A stretch of 64,000 nucleotides of DNA. Origin: Methanoregula sp. SKADARSKE-2 (GTDB lineage Archaea > Halobacteriota > Methanomicrobia > Methanomicrobiales > Methanospirillaceae). The notes under the pieces are model-generated. The model was not told the DNA's origin. It was given only the letters and a program-made list of their open reading frames with translations, and did not search any database. Shown in pieces: positions 19,506 through 27,603 of the stretch. The position numbers were made by a program, and so were the translations under genes. The DNA lies in assembly GCA_030919125.1 (NCBI GenBank), contig CP121470.1, positions 930,001-994,000 on the forward strand, written 5' to 3'. The first letter of the stretch is position 1. Every line of letters begins with the position of its first letter.

Positions 19506-19755
19506 ATGCAGGTTTACGACATCCTCCAGCTCGTTGCCACCCTCATCGAGATTGTCATTGCAGGGGCAGCGGCGTTATCACGGTGCAGAAGAAGAAGGTT
19601 GCTGGTTCATTGCGCTGACCATTGCCCTGTTTGTCATCTTCGATATTGGGCGGATCTTCGCGCTCGATGTATCAGCCGATCTCCATAGCCTGATCTTCCT
19701 TATCGGGTGCGCATCGATGCTCTGGGCGGTATGGCTTATCTTTAAGGAACAGTAA
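19506..19755 (+). pseudogene. Frameshifted small membrane-protein gene
   Basis: From the ATG at 19506 one frame reads MQVYDILQLVATLIEIVIAG and the rest, FIALTIALFVIFDIGRIFAL through ASMLWAVWLIFKEQ, is in another frame. The two join near 19575 if one base is removed. The span is 250 bases, that is 83 codons plus one base. The intact product would be a membrane protein of about 82 residues with three hydrophobic helices. Whether this is true decay or a sequencing indel cannot be told. It follows msrA by 78 bases. Confidence 0.6.
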
Positions 19756-20087
19756 CAAGGCAATTCCGGTACGCCCCCAATGCGAAGGGGGTCTCCGCAT
19801 CCATTTTTATGAATGAGATGTTCCCACGTGTTCCCGCGGTAACCCATTACGGGGTTTTCGCAACCGATGTTCTCCTGGGGTTCGCCCCGGGTCCAACCGG
19901 CCTCGCCCGGAAAAACGGTTTCTGCGACGAATCCCCGGTCAGGGGCACGATATCTCTCCTGGAAAAAATCCGGCCGTAACCCCCCCGGGGGGGAAGGGGG
20001 CCCCCTTTTTGCGGGATCCCTGAAGACGGGTTTTATGACAGAGAAGGTATCGGGAAATGGGCAGATTTTAAATAATCGGGGGGAAGG
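19756..20087. other. Non-coding stretch
   Basis: About 330 bases without a supportable gene. It contains a GC hairpin-like tract (CCCCCCGGGGGGG near 19980-19993) followed by GGGGGCCCCCTTTTT, which could end transcription. Nothing else is recognised. Confidence 0.4.
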
Positions 20088-20711
20088 TCACGAGCCCGGG
20101 CACTCCCAGCCCCCGCAGGAGAGGCACCAGATCCGGTAGCCTTCATGGAAGAGGAGGAGGGCAATCGCAATCCCGGCAAGAGGATCGGCCAACCCAGCCC
20201 CGGAGAGCTGGATGGTGAGAAGCCCAAGGAGGGTTACTGCGGGGAGGAGTGCGGGGCCAACGATCCCTTTTGCATCCGCGACCAGCGCCCGGCTTCCGAA
20301 CGCCATACCGGCAAGCTTCCGACGCCACGCGATCACAGGCAGGATGATGAGCGTGACAGAAGCGATCATGATCCCCGCAGGCGAAGGACGAACTCTCACA
20401 CCGGTCGCGAGTGCGTTTACCGACTCGTACAGGACGACCAGCCCTATCAGGAAGAAGAGGGCCGAGAGGAACCTGGCTGCACGGCCCATCGTCTTCTCAC
20501 CGCAGGACGTATCCATGCGCCCCACCACCAGCAGGATCAGCAGGAGTTCTGAGAGCGACTCCGCGAGCATCGCAAGGCCAAACCCGAGAAGGGCAATACT
20601 GGCTGCTTCTGCACCGTATGCGACCGAGATAATTCCTGTCACACCGGCGAGGGCTGCGGTGAGGTAGCCGAGCCGTGCGGTTTCTTTTCCGGGAACGGGT
20701 TGATCTGCCAT
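20088..20711 (-). CDS. Cation-diffusion-facilitator-like membrane transporter
   Basis: A 207-residue protein with five or six hydrophobic helices. Helices 1-2 resemble the CDF family's first pair (GFGLAMLAESLSELLLIL), and the later segment VADAKGIVGPALLPAVTLLG followed by GLADPLAGIAIALLLFHEG matches CDF helices 5-6 with an Asp in each. The usual HxxxD metal site of helix 5 is changed to AxxxD (ALVADAKG), and the cytoplasmic C-terminal domain is missing, so it is a shortened CDF relative of unknown substrate. The ATG at 20711 has GAGGAACG just upstream; an in-frame GTG at 20723 is less likely. Confidence 0.65.
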   Translation of the reverse strand: MADQPVPGKETARLGYLTAALAGVTGIISVAYGAEAASIALLGFGLAMLAESLSELLLILLVVGRMDTSCGEKTMGRAARFLSALFFLIGLVVLYESVNALATGVRVRPSPAGIMIASVTLIILPVIAWRRKLAGMAFGSRALVADAKGIVGPALLPAVTLLGLLTIQLSGAGLADPLAGIAIALLLFHEGYRIWCLSCGGWECPGS

Positions 20712-20840
20712 CTCGTTCCTCACATACGCCAGGGTTTGGTAAAATAGGTTACGATTGGTACGATCCGGTCGTGGTTTTATCAGAGAAGAGACAGAAGGGA
20801 CGAAGAGCTTGCTTGAAAGGAGAAGAGCAAAAGGAGGAGA

Positions 20841-20914
20841 TGGGCCCGCTGAGATTCGAACTCAGGACCTCCGCCATGTCAAGGCGACGTCATAGCCAAC
20901 TAGACCACGAGCCC
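20841..20914 (-). tRNA. tRNA-Val (anticodon GAC)
   Basis: Read on the minus strand, the acceptor stem GGGCTCG pairs with CGGGCCC, the T arm is CTGAG-TTCGAAT-CTCAG, and the anticodon loop is TTGACAT on the stem TCGCC/GGCGG, giving anticodon GAC (valine). The D arm carries AGTTGG. 74 bases including the discriminator A; CCA is not encoded. Confidence 0.93.
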
Positions 20915-21161
20915 GCGTGTGTCTGATGTTCTATAGTGTCTGTTCTGGTGCTATTAAAAATTAGTGGAGAGGAAGGGATTTTCGGATATTCAAATCAATG
21001 GAGGAAACACAGTAAGTTGAAACCTATTGTTGGTTGAAATATTAATCGTTGAAAAAAGTCTCCGGCAGCCTAAAAATTTTAGAATAAGGTTACTTCTATT
21101 CCATTTCGATTATATCAACTAAAAGCCAAAACAATTTTAGAAATCAAGGTGATTTTTTAAA

Positions 21162-21335
21162 ATGCGTGTTTCTTTGAGTCCGCTAGAATTCAAAGAGTTA
21201 TTATTGTCTCATCACCCGAATCTTCCTTGTTTTAAAGAGGATGTAATCATTATTTTTGGCAGAAGAATTTGTGCGGGATGCTTACTTGGTTATCCTCCTG
21301 CGAGAATTCTGAAAAATTCCCCCTGTAGCCGGTAG
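21162..21335 (+). pseudogene. DUF2085-like gene, 5' fragment cut by an IS5-like element
   Basis: An ATG preceded by AGGTGAT opens a frame reading MRVSLSPLEFKELLLSHHPN, then CFKEDVIIIFGRRICAGC and LLGYPPA, where the IS5-like copy 1 begins (about 21302). The SHHP and GRRICAGC pieces match the metal-binding start of DUF2085-type membrane proteins. The frame runs 11 codons into the element and stops. The rest of the gene is not found after the element, so it was lost or moved. Confidence 0.6.
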
Positions 21336-22431
21336 TACTTTATCTTAGTACGATCAATGACGAGTATGGAAAATCTGGTTGATTTTGCGTTCGAGAAGCG
21401 GTATGAGAGTATCAAACGACTCGGGGATCGGCTTGACGGATTTTCGACATTAATCAATTGGGAGAGGATTCTGACGGTAGTGGGAGGTCTGTATCGAAAC
21501 CAGACCGAAGAGGGCGGTCGACCGAATATTGATATCGTTCTCATGGTTAAGATGCTGGTACTCCAGTCGATGTACAGCCTGTCCGATCCCGAACTTGAGC
21601 GTCAGGCCAATGATCGCATATCATTTATGAAATTCCTCGGGTATCCTAACAAGGTCCCGGATCAGACCACCGTCTGGTATTTCCGGGAGCGGTTGGCAAA
21701 GACCGGAAAGGATAAGGCTATTTGGGATGAGCTCCAGCGACAACTCGATGCACAATGTCTGAAAATCAAAAAAGGCACCATTCAGGATGCGACTTTCATC
21801 ACCTCAGAGCCCGGTCATGCTTCAACGAATACACCCCGGGGTGATGCTGCAAAAACTCGAAGAAGCCGGGATGGAACATGGGCGATAAAGGGCAAGAAAT
21901 CTTATTTTGGATACAAACTCCATACCAAAGAGGATTGTGACTTCGGACTGATCCGGGCTCTCGAGGTTACAACTGCCTCAACCCACGATTCGCAAATCGA
22001 CCTGTCGAACGAAGGAGAGGTGATCTACCGTGACCGAGGATATTTCGGTACCAAAACAAAAGGTTTCAACACCACCATGCAACGGGGTGTTCGTGGGCAT
22101 CCGATCGGTATCCGCGATGTTCTCAAAAACGCTCGAATCTCTCGAATCCTATCTCCCGGGGAACGCCCATATGCCGTCATCAAGAATGTGTTCCATTCTG
22201 CTCATACCAGAGTCACAACCGTTCTCAGGGTGTATACCAAAATGCTGTTCTCGGCCTTCTGCTTTAACCGGTTTCAACTCGCAACCCTCAAAAAACAAGG
22301 GGTTCTTGAGCGGATGCTCTCGACAAAAAACTGAAATGTGGCCTGAAAATGCAAGAACCGGATACATAGACCCACTCACATTGGTGCTATTTTGTAAAAT
22401 TGGGGTAAGCCGAACGCTCGGGAAGCACCCC
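21302..22431 (+). mobile_element. IS5-like insertion sequence, copy 1 (about 1.13 kb)
   Basis: Borders come from alignment with a near-identical copy at 31765-32892 in the same orientation. Shared sequence begins GAGAATTCTGAAAA and ends GGAAGCACCCC. The copies differ by only a handful of bases, including a 2-base change near the left end. I could not find clear inverted repeats at these borders or target duplications, so each edge may be off by several bases. Confidence 0.75.
21357..22334 (+). CDS. IS5-family transposase
   Basis: A 325-residue DDE transposase that looks intact. The N-terminal domain includes GGRPNIDIVLMVKMLVLQ, then the DDE core: IQDATFITSEPGH (first Asp, about 139), YRDRGYFGTK (second Asp, about 224) and ERPYAVIKN (Glu, about 276). 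The insertion KKSYFGYKLHTKED before the second Asp is typical of IS5. The second copy at 31818 differs in two visible residues (Ile/Phe near 40, Val/Ile near 279). Confidence 0.88.
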   Translation: MTSMENLVDFAFEKRYESIKRLGDRLDGFSTLINWERILTVVGGLYRNQTEEGGRPNIDIVLMVKMLVLQSMYSLSDPELERQANDRISFMKFLGYPNKVPDQTTVWYFRERLAKTGKDKAIWDELQRQLDAQCLKIKKGTIQDATFITSEPGHASTNTPRGDAAKTRRSRDGTWAIKGKKSYFGYKLHTKEDCDFGLIRALEVTTASTHDSQIDLSNEGEVIYRDRGYFGTKTKGFNTTMQRGVRGHPIGIRDVLKNARISRILSPGERPYAVIKNVFHSAHTRVTTVLRVYTKMLFSAFCFNRFQLATLKKQGVLERMLSTKN

Positions 22432-22504
22432 TCCCTCAATACGGGGTTTCCACGCCACTTGGTCCGTTGCACGACCACAACCTCAAAAGATGCTATATTC
22501 AATT

Positions 22505-22771
22505 TTACTTTTGTGCCCTCTTTGAGGTATACAGGCATAAAGTAAATAGAGCAATCCCCAGGCTCACTCCACACAAAATTTTGACCACGTCCTGTCCAAA
22601 AGACGATGTAATATCAGCACTACTACAGACAAGGATTGCCGGAGGCAGGCCATACAAAAACCCTGCAGATAACGCGAGGGTTACAAGCCATATAACATGC
22701 ACTTTTACATATTTACCATCAATTTTTACGTATTTACTATCAGTTTGGCTATTATCTTGTTCGGTAAACAT
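22505..22771 (-). CDS. Hypothetical membrane protein, 88 aa
   Basis: A short protein with an unusual N-terminus that repeats itself (YVKIDGKYVKV, about 14-24), then two hydrophobic helices (about 27-47 and 63-80) and a basic C-terminus (YTSKRAQK). I do not recognise the family. It lies 16 bases downstream of the interrupted gene 22788-23249, so the two probably form a unit. The pair sits between an IS5-like element and gene fragments, and its AT-rich codon use differs from the surroundings, which suggests acquired DNA. Confidence 0.5.
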   Translation of the reverse strand: MFTEQDNSQTDSKYVKIDGKYVKVHVIWLVTLALSAGFLYGLPPAILVCSSADITSSFGQDVVKILCGVSLGIALFTLCLYTSKRAQK

Positions 22772-22787
22772 ACTAAATACCCATCTC

Positions 22788-23249
22788 CTACATCAAATAG
22801 CCCCGTCTCTTAGCAATTTCAAAGGATTTTACTGCTGCTGATCCCAAGAAGCCAATAAGGGTACTACCCACCACTTCGGCTTTGGCGAATCCGGCACCCA
22901 CCGGTCCCGTGTAGGCTATGGTTACAGCAACAAGGATGCATCCTCAAAACGTACCAAGGATTGTTCCAAGGCCTACAGTCGTAATAAAATCAATAATATC
23001 TTCTTTGAATGTTGGCTCTTCGTCTGGGTATTTAATAAAGATTCGATTATCTCCAGTATACTCGATAGTTACACGAGAATCATGATTGGTTATGATTGCA
23101 ATATTTTTCGCCAACTCGGTGCGAAACGTTTCGTTTTGTGCAACTCCGTCGGGACAGTTGAGTTGATACTTCCCGGCCTGGGCCGGGATGCATATCGTAG
23201 TGGAAAGAAGGAGAACCACAACTGTCAAACATTTTATTTTATTGGGCAT
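22788..23249 (-). pseudogene. Secreted/membrane hypothetical protein interrupted by TGA
   Basis: A 101-residue frame starts MPNKIKCLTVVVLLLSTTIC with a clear signal peptide, followed by IPAQAGKYQLNCPDGVAQNE. It stops at a TGA (22944-22946). The same frame continues without a break for 51 codons: GCILVAVTIAYTGPVGAGFA, KAEVVGSTLIGFLGSAAVKS and so on to TAG. The hydrophobic, glycine-rich continuation reads as part of the same protein, so the intact gene would encode 153 residues. A nonsense mutation is the simplest view; TGA readthrough as Sec lacks support here. Family unknown. Confidence 0.55.
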
Positions 23250-23590
23250 TGGGATTTCTTATGGTTGTGCGTGGGTATATACTTGTCCACAACGATCGCG
23301 ATGGCGCTGGGTCGCTCCCTTCGCGGGAGCATGGAATGAAACGTAGATTTGATGCGTCGGGGTGCGCCTGCGCCGAATGAGGCGCTCACCTTCTTTTTCG
23401 ATGACGGCGGTCCCCCCATTGAATCCTTTTGCTTTTTCGGTGCTTTCCCTGTCTTTATAGATCTGGGTAAAGGGGTCGTGAAAACCCCTGCCTTTACACG
23501 ATACTTCGGTTGAGTGATTTCTTGATTTCTTGCTCAGCAACGATATACTAAGACCCCCCTCCGCTAACGCACTAACGCAGGTTTTTTTGA
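23250..23590. other. Stretch without a supportable gene
   Basis: A 93-codon open frame on the minus strand (23259-23540) is Arg/Lys/Gly-rich and has no recognisable motif or ribosome-binding site. I see nothing firm here; a run of seven T follows at about 23582. Confidence 0.3.
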
Positions 23591-23779
23591 TGCGCTGATC
23601 TGATCAAAAACATAAAGGCAGAAGCAAACAAAGGGTTACGGATTTCTAGAGGTGAAGGACCGGCCCAAAAACTCGCCTGGGTCTTCTCGGTCTCAACTTC
23701 TAACCCAACCAATCGCGGAGGTGTGCTCTATATCGATGCTCATGATGGCGATGTTATCCATTATATGAAGTGGGATTGA
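23591..23779 (+). pseudogene. PepSY-like gene fragment
   Basis: The frame reads ADLIKNIKAEANKGLRISRG, then KLAWVFSVSTSNPTNRGGVL and YIDAHDGDVIHYMKWD before TGA. This resembles a PepSY repeat, in which a strand (here LAWVFSV) is followed by VDAxTGEVL-like sequence (here YIDAHDGDVIHY). No start codon precedes it and a stop lies directly upstream, so only the C-terminal end of a larger secreted or membrane protein remains. Confidence 0.4.
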
Positions 23780-23891
23780 GAGCGGGACAAACGTATGGCC
23801 CAATTTTTTTGCATAGCGGCAGATTTATTGAAGCCCGATTCATTCAGGTAAATTATGAATCAATTAATCCTACGATACCGCAAAGGTGGTT

Positions 23892-24242
23892 TCAGGATAA
23901 AAAGGACAAATTTTTGACATCGTTAACCCCTCCCTTCTCTTTGATGAACGAGCCCCCCGTTACTCGCGGAAAGCCTGGCGGAGTGCGTCCTAAAGTATTC
24001 ATGACAATGGGTCCCTGCCACGCGTTCTGCTCGCTGATCTTTGCGGAGAGTTCGGCAAGAACGCCGGTCGGCATCCCAAGGTCCATCCCGATATCCATGA
24101 TATGCCGGACCCGGCCGCCGCCCCCGGTCACGACAAGGATCTGGTGCTTTTTCGCGAGCTTCCCGATCTCTTCGCAGAGCGGGAACATAACCTTTCGGCC
24201 GTAATCGATCGCCCCGTGACCGCCAATCTTGACGACATTCAT
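23892..24242 (-). pseudogene. Fragment of a molybdenum-storage-protein-like amino-acid-kinase gene
   Basis: The frame begins MNVVKIGGHGAIDYGRKVMF and continues ILVVTGGGGRVRHIMDIGMD, LGMPTGVLAELSAKISEQNA, which matches the N-terminal half of MosA/MosB-type amino-acid-kinase-fold proteins that store polynuclear molybdate or tungstate. After residue about 84 (SEQNA) the similarity ends and unrelated residues run to a stop, whereas a full subunit has about 270 residues. Upstream in the same frame there is a TGA 10 codons before the ATG, preceded by ELASGLEGETLVRYGMK, perhaps the lost N-terminus or a neighbouring gene. Gene decay is likely. Confidence 0.6.
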
Positions 24243-24448
24243 CTCCGGGGCGATCCGGATCGGGGGCGTCTGGCGCCCCGCTCACTTCATCCCATACCGG
24301 ACGAGGGTCTCGCCCTCCAACCCGCTCGCAAGCTCAAACCTGTAGCGTGAAAGAAAGGTATAAGTTCATGTAAACCAGTTGGTATATCAGACAACTCCGG
24401 TTTTAATCCCGGCTGAGCCGGAGAACAAAGACCGGGGAGGAGTCAGTC

Positions 24449-24652
24449 GTGAAGATCTACGTTCGCGAACGCCAGAAAGTCGGCGATGGAGTTGAACAAC
24501 CGAAGTACCGCATGGTCGCCGTAACCGGGGACCAGATCCAGATCGAGGTCCCGCATTTCCGGAAGTTCGAGATCGAACAGATTGGGAAGGATGTCGGGGC
24601 AGAGATCGTCTATCTCAGCCCGGTTCCCGACGACCAGAAGAAGCGGCACTAA
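24449..24652 (+). CDS. Small conserved methanogen protein, 67 aa
   Basis: The start is a GTG with a strong GGGGAGGAG site 7 bases upstream. The protein reads MKIYVRERQKVGDGVEQPKY then RMVAVTGDQIQIEVPHFRKF and EIEQIGKDVGAEIVYL. I recall similar small proteins in many Methanomicrobia, but none with a known function. The beta-strand pattern suggests a compact single domain. A poly-T tract follows the stop. It is monocistronic, with a TATA-like AAGGTATAAG about 95 bases upstream. Confidence 0.65.
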   Translation: MKIYVRERQKVGDGVEQPKYRMVAVTGDQIQIEVPHFRKFEIEQIGKDVGAEIVYLSPVPDDQKKRH

Positions 24653-24655
24653 AAA

Positions 24656-24665
24656 ATTTTTTTTC
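24656..24665 (+). terminator. Poly-T terminator
   Basis: AAAAAATTTTTTTTC directly after the stop of the 67-residue protein gene. T-rich tracts of this kind end archaeal transcription. Confidence 0.5.
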
Positions 24666-24737
24666 TTTGACAGGCATTTCCGGGACTGCAGGCCGGGAAT
24701 TTATTATAACGCTTTAGGAGTACTTGGGGTTTTGATC

Positions 24738-24866
24738 ATGAAGGATATAAGCCACATGCACGGGAAATCTCCACCAGGAGAATGTGATACAAACACAATG
24801 AAACGATATTGGGTCAGATTTAACGCTGATGGCACAGAAACGCCTGGGTTATTAACACCGGAGTGA
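24738..24866 (+). CDS. Small hypothetical protein, 42 aa
   Basis: A short frame MKDISHMHGKSPPGECDTNT to GTETPGLLTPE, ending 4 bases before the next ATG. The tight spacing, same strand and shared low-GC composition suggest it is translated with the 198-residue gene. No motif is recognised. Confidence 0.4.
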   Translation: MKDISHMHGKSPPGECDTNTMKRYWVRFNADGTETPGLLTPE

Positions 24867-24870
24867 TTGA

Positions 24871-25467
24871 ATGAGAGTTCTGGATTTTTCTCACCCAGCC
24901 TGTAAAGATTTCGAGTATAAAAATTTCTGGTACACAATACGTCCCGACGCAGGCCCACAAAACAGGGGTTGGTATGTTCGGCAGCATCCCAGCCTCTGGG
25001 ATGCATGCCGTCCGTGGGGATCCATGAAGAGAATCAGTGGTTACTCTGCCGATCCCCAGGAACTACTGCGGACGGTTACCATCGATGGTGCTTCCATTGA
25101 AGATATCCTTAAAGAATTACCCGAAAAGGATCGTTCCCCCTTTCCCTTATTCGGTTTTGATTATGACAAATTTCTTATAGATATTTTCCATCATTCCGAA
25201 TGTGTTTTTTATTTCAGGGGGCATTACTATTTCATCGATTACTGGGGCCAGGATTCTGATGCATTCTGGACACCAGGCCGGATCTTCTCCAACGACCAGG
25301 AGGGCGCGACCCTTGCGGTGAACGATAGCGACTTCGAAGAATTCATCCGGAAGGTGGACGTCTGGATGAAGAGGTACGAGGGGGTTTCACTCAGAGAGAT
25401 GTTCGACACCTTCTATAAAAATGATATGACGGGTGATTTGAGACTCGATTCCATCTACTTCTTCTGA
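24871..25467 (+). CDS. Hypothetical protein, 198 aa
   Basis: A soluble protein rich in aromatic residues: FSHPACKDFEYKNFWYTIRP at the start, HHSECVFYFRGHYYFIDYWG (about 109-128) and a C-terminal helix around FIRKVDVWMKRYEGVSLREM. I do not recognise the family. The length and Trp/Tyr/Phe-rich strands recall small immunity-like or SMI1/KNR4-like proteins, but no diagnostic motif is seen. The sequence is lower in GC than its neighbours in its first half, hinting at transfer. It is preceded by the 42-residue gene in the same unit. Confidence 0.5.
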   Translation: MRVLDFSHPACKDFEYKNFWYTIRPDAGPQNRGWYVRQHPSLWDACRPWGSMKRISGYSADPQELLRTVTIDGASIEDILKELPEKDRSPFPLFGFDYDKFLIDIFHHSECVFYFRGHYYFIDYWGQDSDAFWTPGRIFSNDQEGATLAVNDSDFEEFIRKVDVWMKRYEGVSLREMFDTFYKNDMTGDLRLDSIYFF

Positions 25468-25909
25468 AGGGATGTCTGTGGGCCCGGAATTCCCTCGCCT
25501 TGCCGCTTCCAAAATTAATTTGTTGCAAATTTGATCCCCCGCAAGAGGGGTCCGCGATAATCGCCGGATGCAAGCGCGGGCTCGAATTTTTGGTGAATAC
25601 GTCCATTAAACTCAGCGAGCCGGATCTTCTTTCGAAAAAATCATGCTTCCTCCTCTCAGCAGAGGGAACCTGAACCATTCGGTCCAGAGGAGCAGGCACG
25701 GGAGATCCCATCCCTCTCCGCCCGTCACGTGCCGGGCTAAAAATTCTCCCAACAGAATTCCCATCCACAAATCTGCTGATGATAACGTACCGGTCCTTGA
25801 TGGTTTTTATCGGTCGGGAAGGGGGGATAGTCGCCGGATCCGGAAAAGAACCGGCAAGCGTTACGGGGGGGGAAAGATTCAAGTACGGTAAAACAGAAGG
25901 TATCTGAAA
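25468..25909. other. Stretch without a supportable gene
   Basis: About 440 bases. Open frames on both strands are short and compositionally biased. Nothing is recognised apart from G-rich and C-rich runs. Confidence 0.3.
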
Positions 25910-26255
25910 ATGATCGATCTCGAATTCTGGATAGGTGCGGTCTTTGGGATCTCGTTTATCCTGAATTTTATCGCAGGAGTTACGATCATCGGCTAGCTGA
26001 CACGCTCGCCGGGATCGAGAGAGGAAGACGGATTACCACTCGCCCCGGTTCGTTGGCGGGCTCCTTCTCGGCTTTTTCGGCGGGGTCATGGCCAACGTCC
26101 TTCTCACCCTCTTCTATGGATGGGCTCTCTCTGGCCCGGAGTCCTCGTACGGCTGGGACTCGTTCGCTGTCATCGGCCTTGCCGGCAGCTGCATCACAAC
26201 GATTTTGTATTTCATGGTGAAGGTGGATCTCGACCGGCAGGCCCTCGAAAGGTGA
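25910..26255 (+). pseudogene. Broken small membrane-protein gene
   Basis: An ATG at 25910 gives MIDLEFWIGAVFGISFILNF before TAG at 25994. From about 26045 another frame gives GGLLLGFFGGVMANVLLTLF, then ITTILYFMVKVDLDRQALER and a stop at 26253. The parts look like the start and end of one membrane protein of about 110 residues split by a stop and a frameshift (346 bases in all). Family unknown. Confidence 0.5.
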
Positions 26256-26592
26256 GGGAGAAGGGTATCTCCTTCTGCAGGATCTTCCCGAAAATTTTCA
26301 TCCGTACAAAATGTGCAGCAGCACGAATGCCGATCGATTGAATCGCCGGCTGAATCTTTATTCCCGCAGCGCGAGCGATACCGGGGGAAAAAGTGATGCA
26401 CGAAGCCGGCAGCAGCCATCGGGTACCAAAAACCTGGCCTGATCGCAACCGGTCTCTTTCAGGGTATGCAGTAGGGATGCCTCGTCCCGTGTCAAATTTG
26501 GTGCCATACCAAAATATCCGTAAGATTTTTCTTCTCCCCCGGGAAAAGAGGATCACCTCAAGCGAATAACAACCGGAGAGAAAGAGATCGCC
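26256..26592. other. Upstream region of the cbiM-like gene
   Basis: About 340 bases without a gene. AT-rich around 26490-26560. I saw no riboswitch consensus that I could defend. Confidence 0.3.
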
Positions 26593-27225
26593 GTGGCCCA
26601 CATTCACCTCGAAGATGGATCGTTCACCCTTTTCTGGGCGGCAGCCTGGTGGGTCGTCGCCCTGGTCCTTATAGGGGTCGCCCTCTTTCTGCTGCGCTTC
26701 CGGAGAACGGATAATAAAAAAATCATCCTCGCTGCATTCGTAACCGCGGCTGCCTTTGCCGTCTTCCAGGTCCAGATCCCGGGCGGGGTACACCTGAACC
26801 TGACGCCCCTGATCGGGATCCTTACCGGCCCGGTCCTCGGCCCTCTGATCGTTTTTATCGTCAACATCCTCTCTGCGGCGATCGGCCACGGGGGCTGGGG
26901 ACTTGTCGGGGCGAACGTCCTCGTCAACTTTTCCGAGGTCTTAATTGCCTATGCCACATTCCGCGGCATGAAGAGGATGACGCCCGATCTCTTCTCGCAG
27001 GCAGGTGTCGCAACCTTTGCCGGGCTCTTTGTCGGGAACGTGATGATGATCGTCCTCATCCTCGTCTCCGGTATCCAGGGTGTCAGCCAGACCCAGTCCC
27101 AGATCCTCGCAGGCTTATCGCTCGTTGCGGCCGTGAATATGGGCGCTGCGATCATCGAGGCGTTCATCACCGGCTTCATCGTCGCATACATCGGGAAGAT
27201 CCGCCCCGATATGCTGGACCGGTGA
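26593..27225 (+). CDS. CbiM/NikM-like substrate-specific component of an ECF metal transporter
   Basis: A 210-residue membrane protein with six helices. The N-terminus after the GTG start, MAHIHLEDGSFT, brings His residues to the metal site as in CbiM/NikM (usually MHIxxG). QVQIPGGVHLNLTPLIGILT and GPVLGPLIVFIVNILSAAIG, then HGGWGLVGANVLVNF, are the family core. Such S-components capture Co(II) or Ni(II) for cobamides or hydrogenase/F430. The energising T and A components are not in this window. A CbiN/NikN-like small subunit follows 7 bases later, which supports metal uptake. Confidence 0.85.
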   Translation: MAHIHLEDGSFTLFWAAAWWVVALVLIGVALFLLRFRRTDNKKIILAAFVTAAAFAVFQVQIPGGVHLNLTPLIGILTGPVLGPLIVFIVNILSAAIGHGGWGLVGANVLVNFSEVLIAYATFRGMKRMTPDLFSQAGVATFAGLFVGNVMMIVLILVSGIQGVSQTQSQILAGLSLVAAVNMGAAIIEAFITGFIVAYIGKIRPDMLDR

Positions 27226-27231
27226 TCGGGG

Positions 27232-27558
27232 ATGGAACCTGACTCAGCTGCCCCGGGGAGATGGGGGCCTGTACTCTTTCTCCTCATCCTTGTCGCGGCC
27301 ATCGCGGTTGTCGCGTTCAGCCGGACCGGTTCGATTCCCATCGAGGACCGGTACCGGCAGGCGGTCGGTCTTCCGGCCGGTAATCCGGAAGAGGCCACGT
27401 TCGGGATCTCCGTGGAGGGCGATCCCGTCCTGTATGGGATTGTCGTTATCGCACTCCTCGCCGCGGGTTTTGCTGCGTACCGCTACCTGCCGATGAAGGA
27501 GACGGAGACCGGGCCTGAAAAATGTTCAGGAGAAACGGGGAAGATACAAAGGCGATAA
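27232..27558 (+). CDS. CbiN/NikN-like small subunit
   Basis: 108 residues with one hydrophobic helix near each end (about 13-29 and 69-85) and an exposed loop between them (SIPIEDRYRQAVGLPAGNPE), the topology of CbiN/NikN proteins that help load the metal into the M subunit. A charged C-terminal tail follows. It starts 7 bases after the cbiM-like stop, so it is certainly in the same operon. Sequence alone does not say cobalt or nickel. It converges on modC. Confidence 0.65.
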   Translation: MEPDSAAPGRWGPVLFLLILVAAIAVVAFSRTGSIPIEDRYRQAVGLPAGNPEEATFGISVEGDPVLYGIVVIALLAAGFAAYRYLPMKETETGPEKCSGETGKIQRR

Positions 27559-27603
27559 GGAATAGCCAGCCCGGGTTTTGGGGGGAAATTGTATGGGTGC
27601 GGC

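Noticed and set aside
22944..22946. TGA as selenocysteine codon
   Set aside because: No redox motif around the codon and no candidate SECIS-like hairpin recognised; the protein is not of a known selenoprotein family.
23259..23540. A 93-residue basic protein on the minus strand
   Set aside because: Arg/Lys-rich low-information frame without a start signal or family resemblance.
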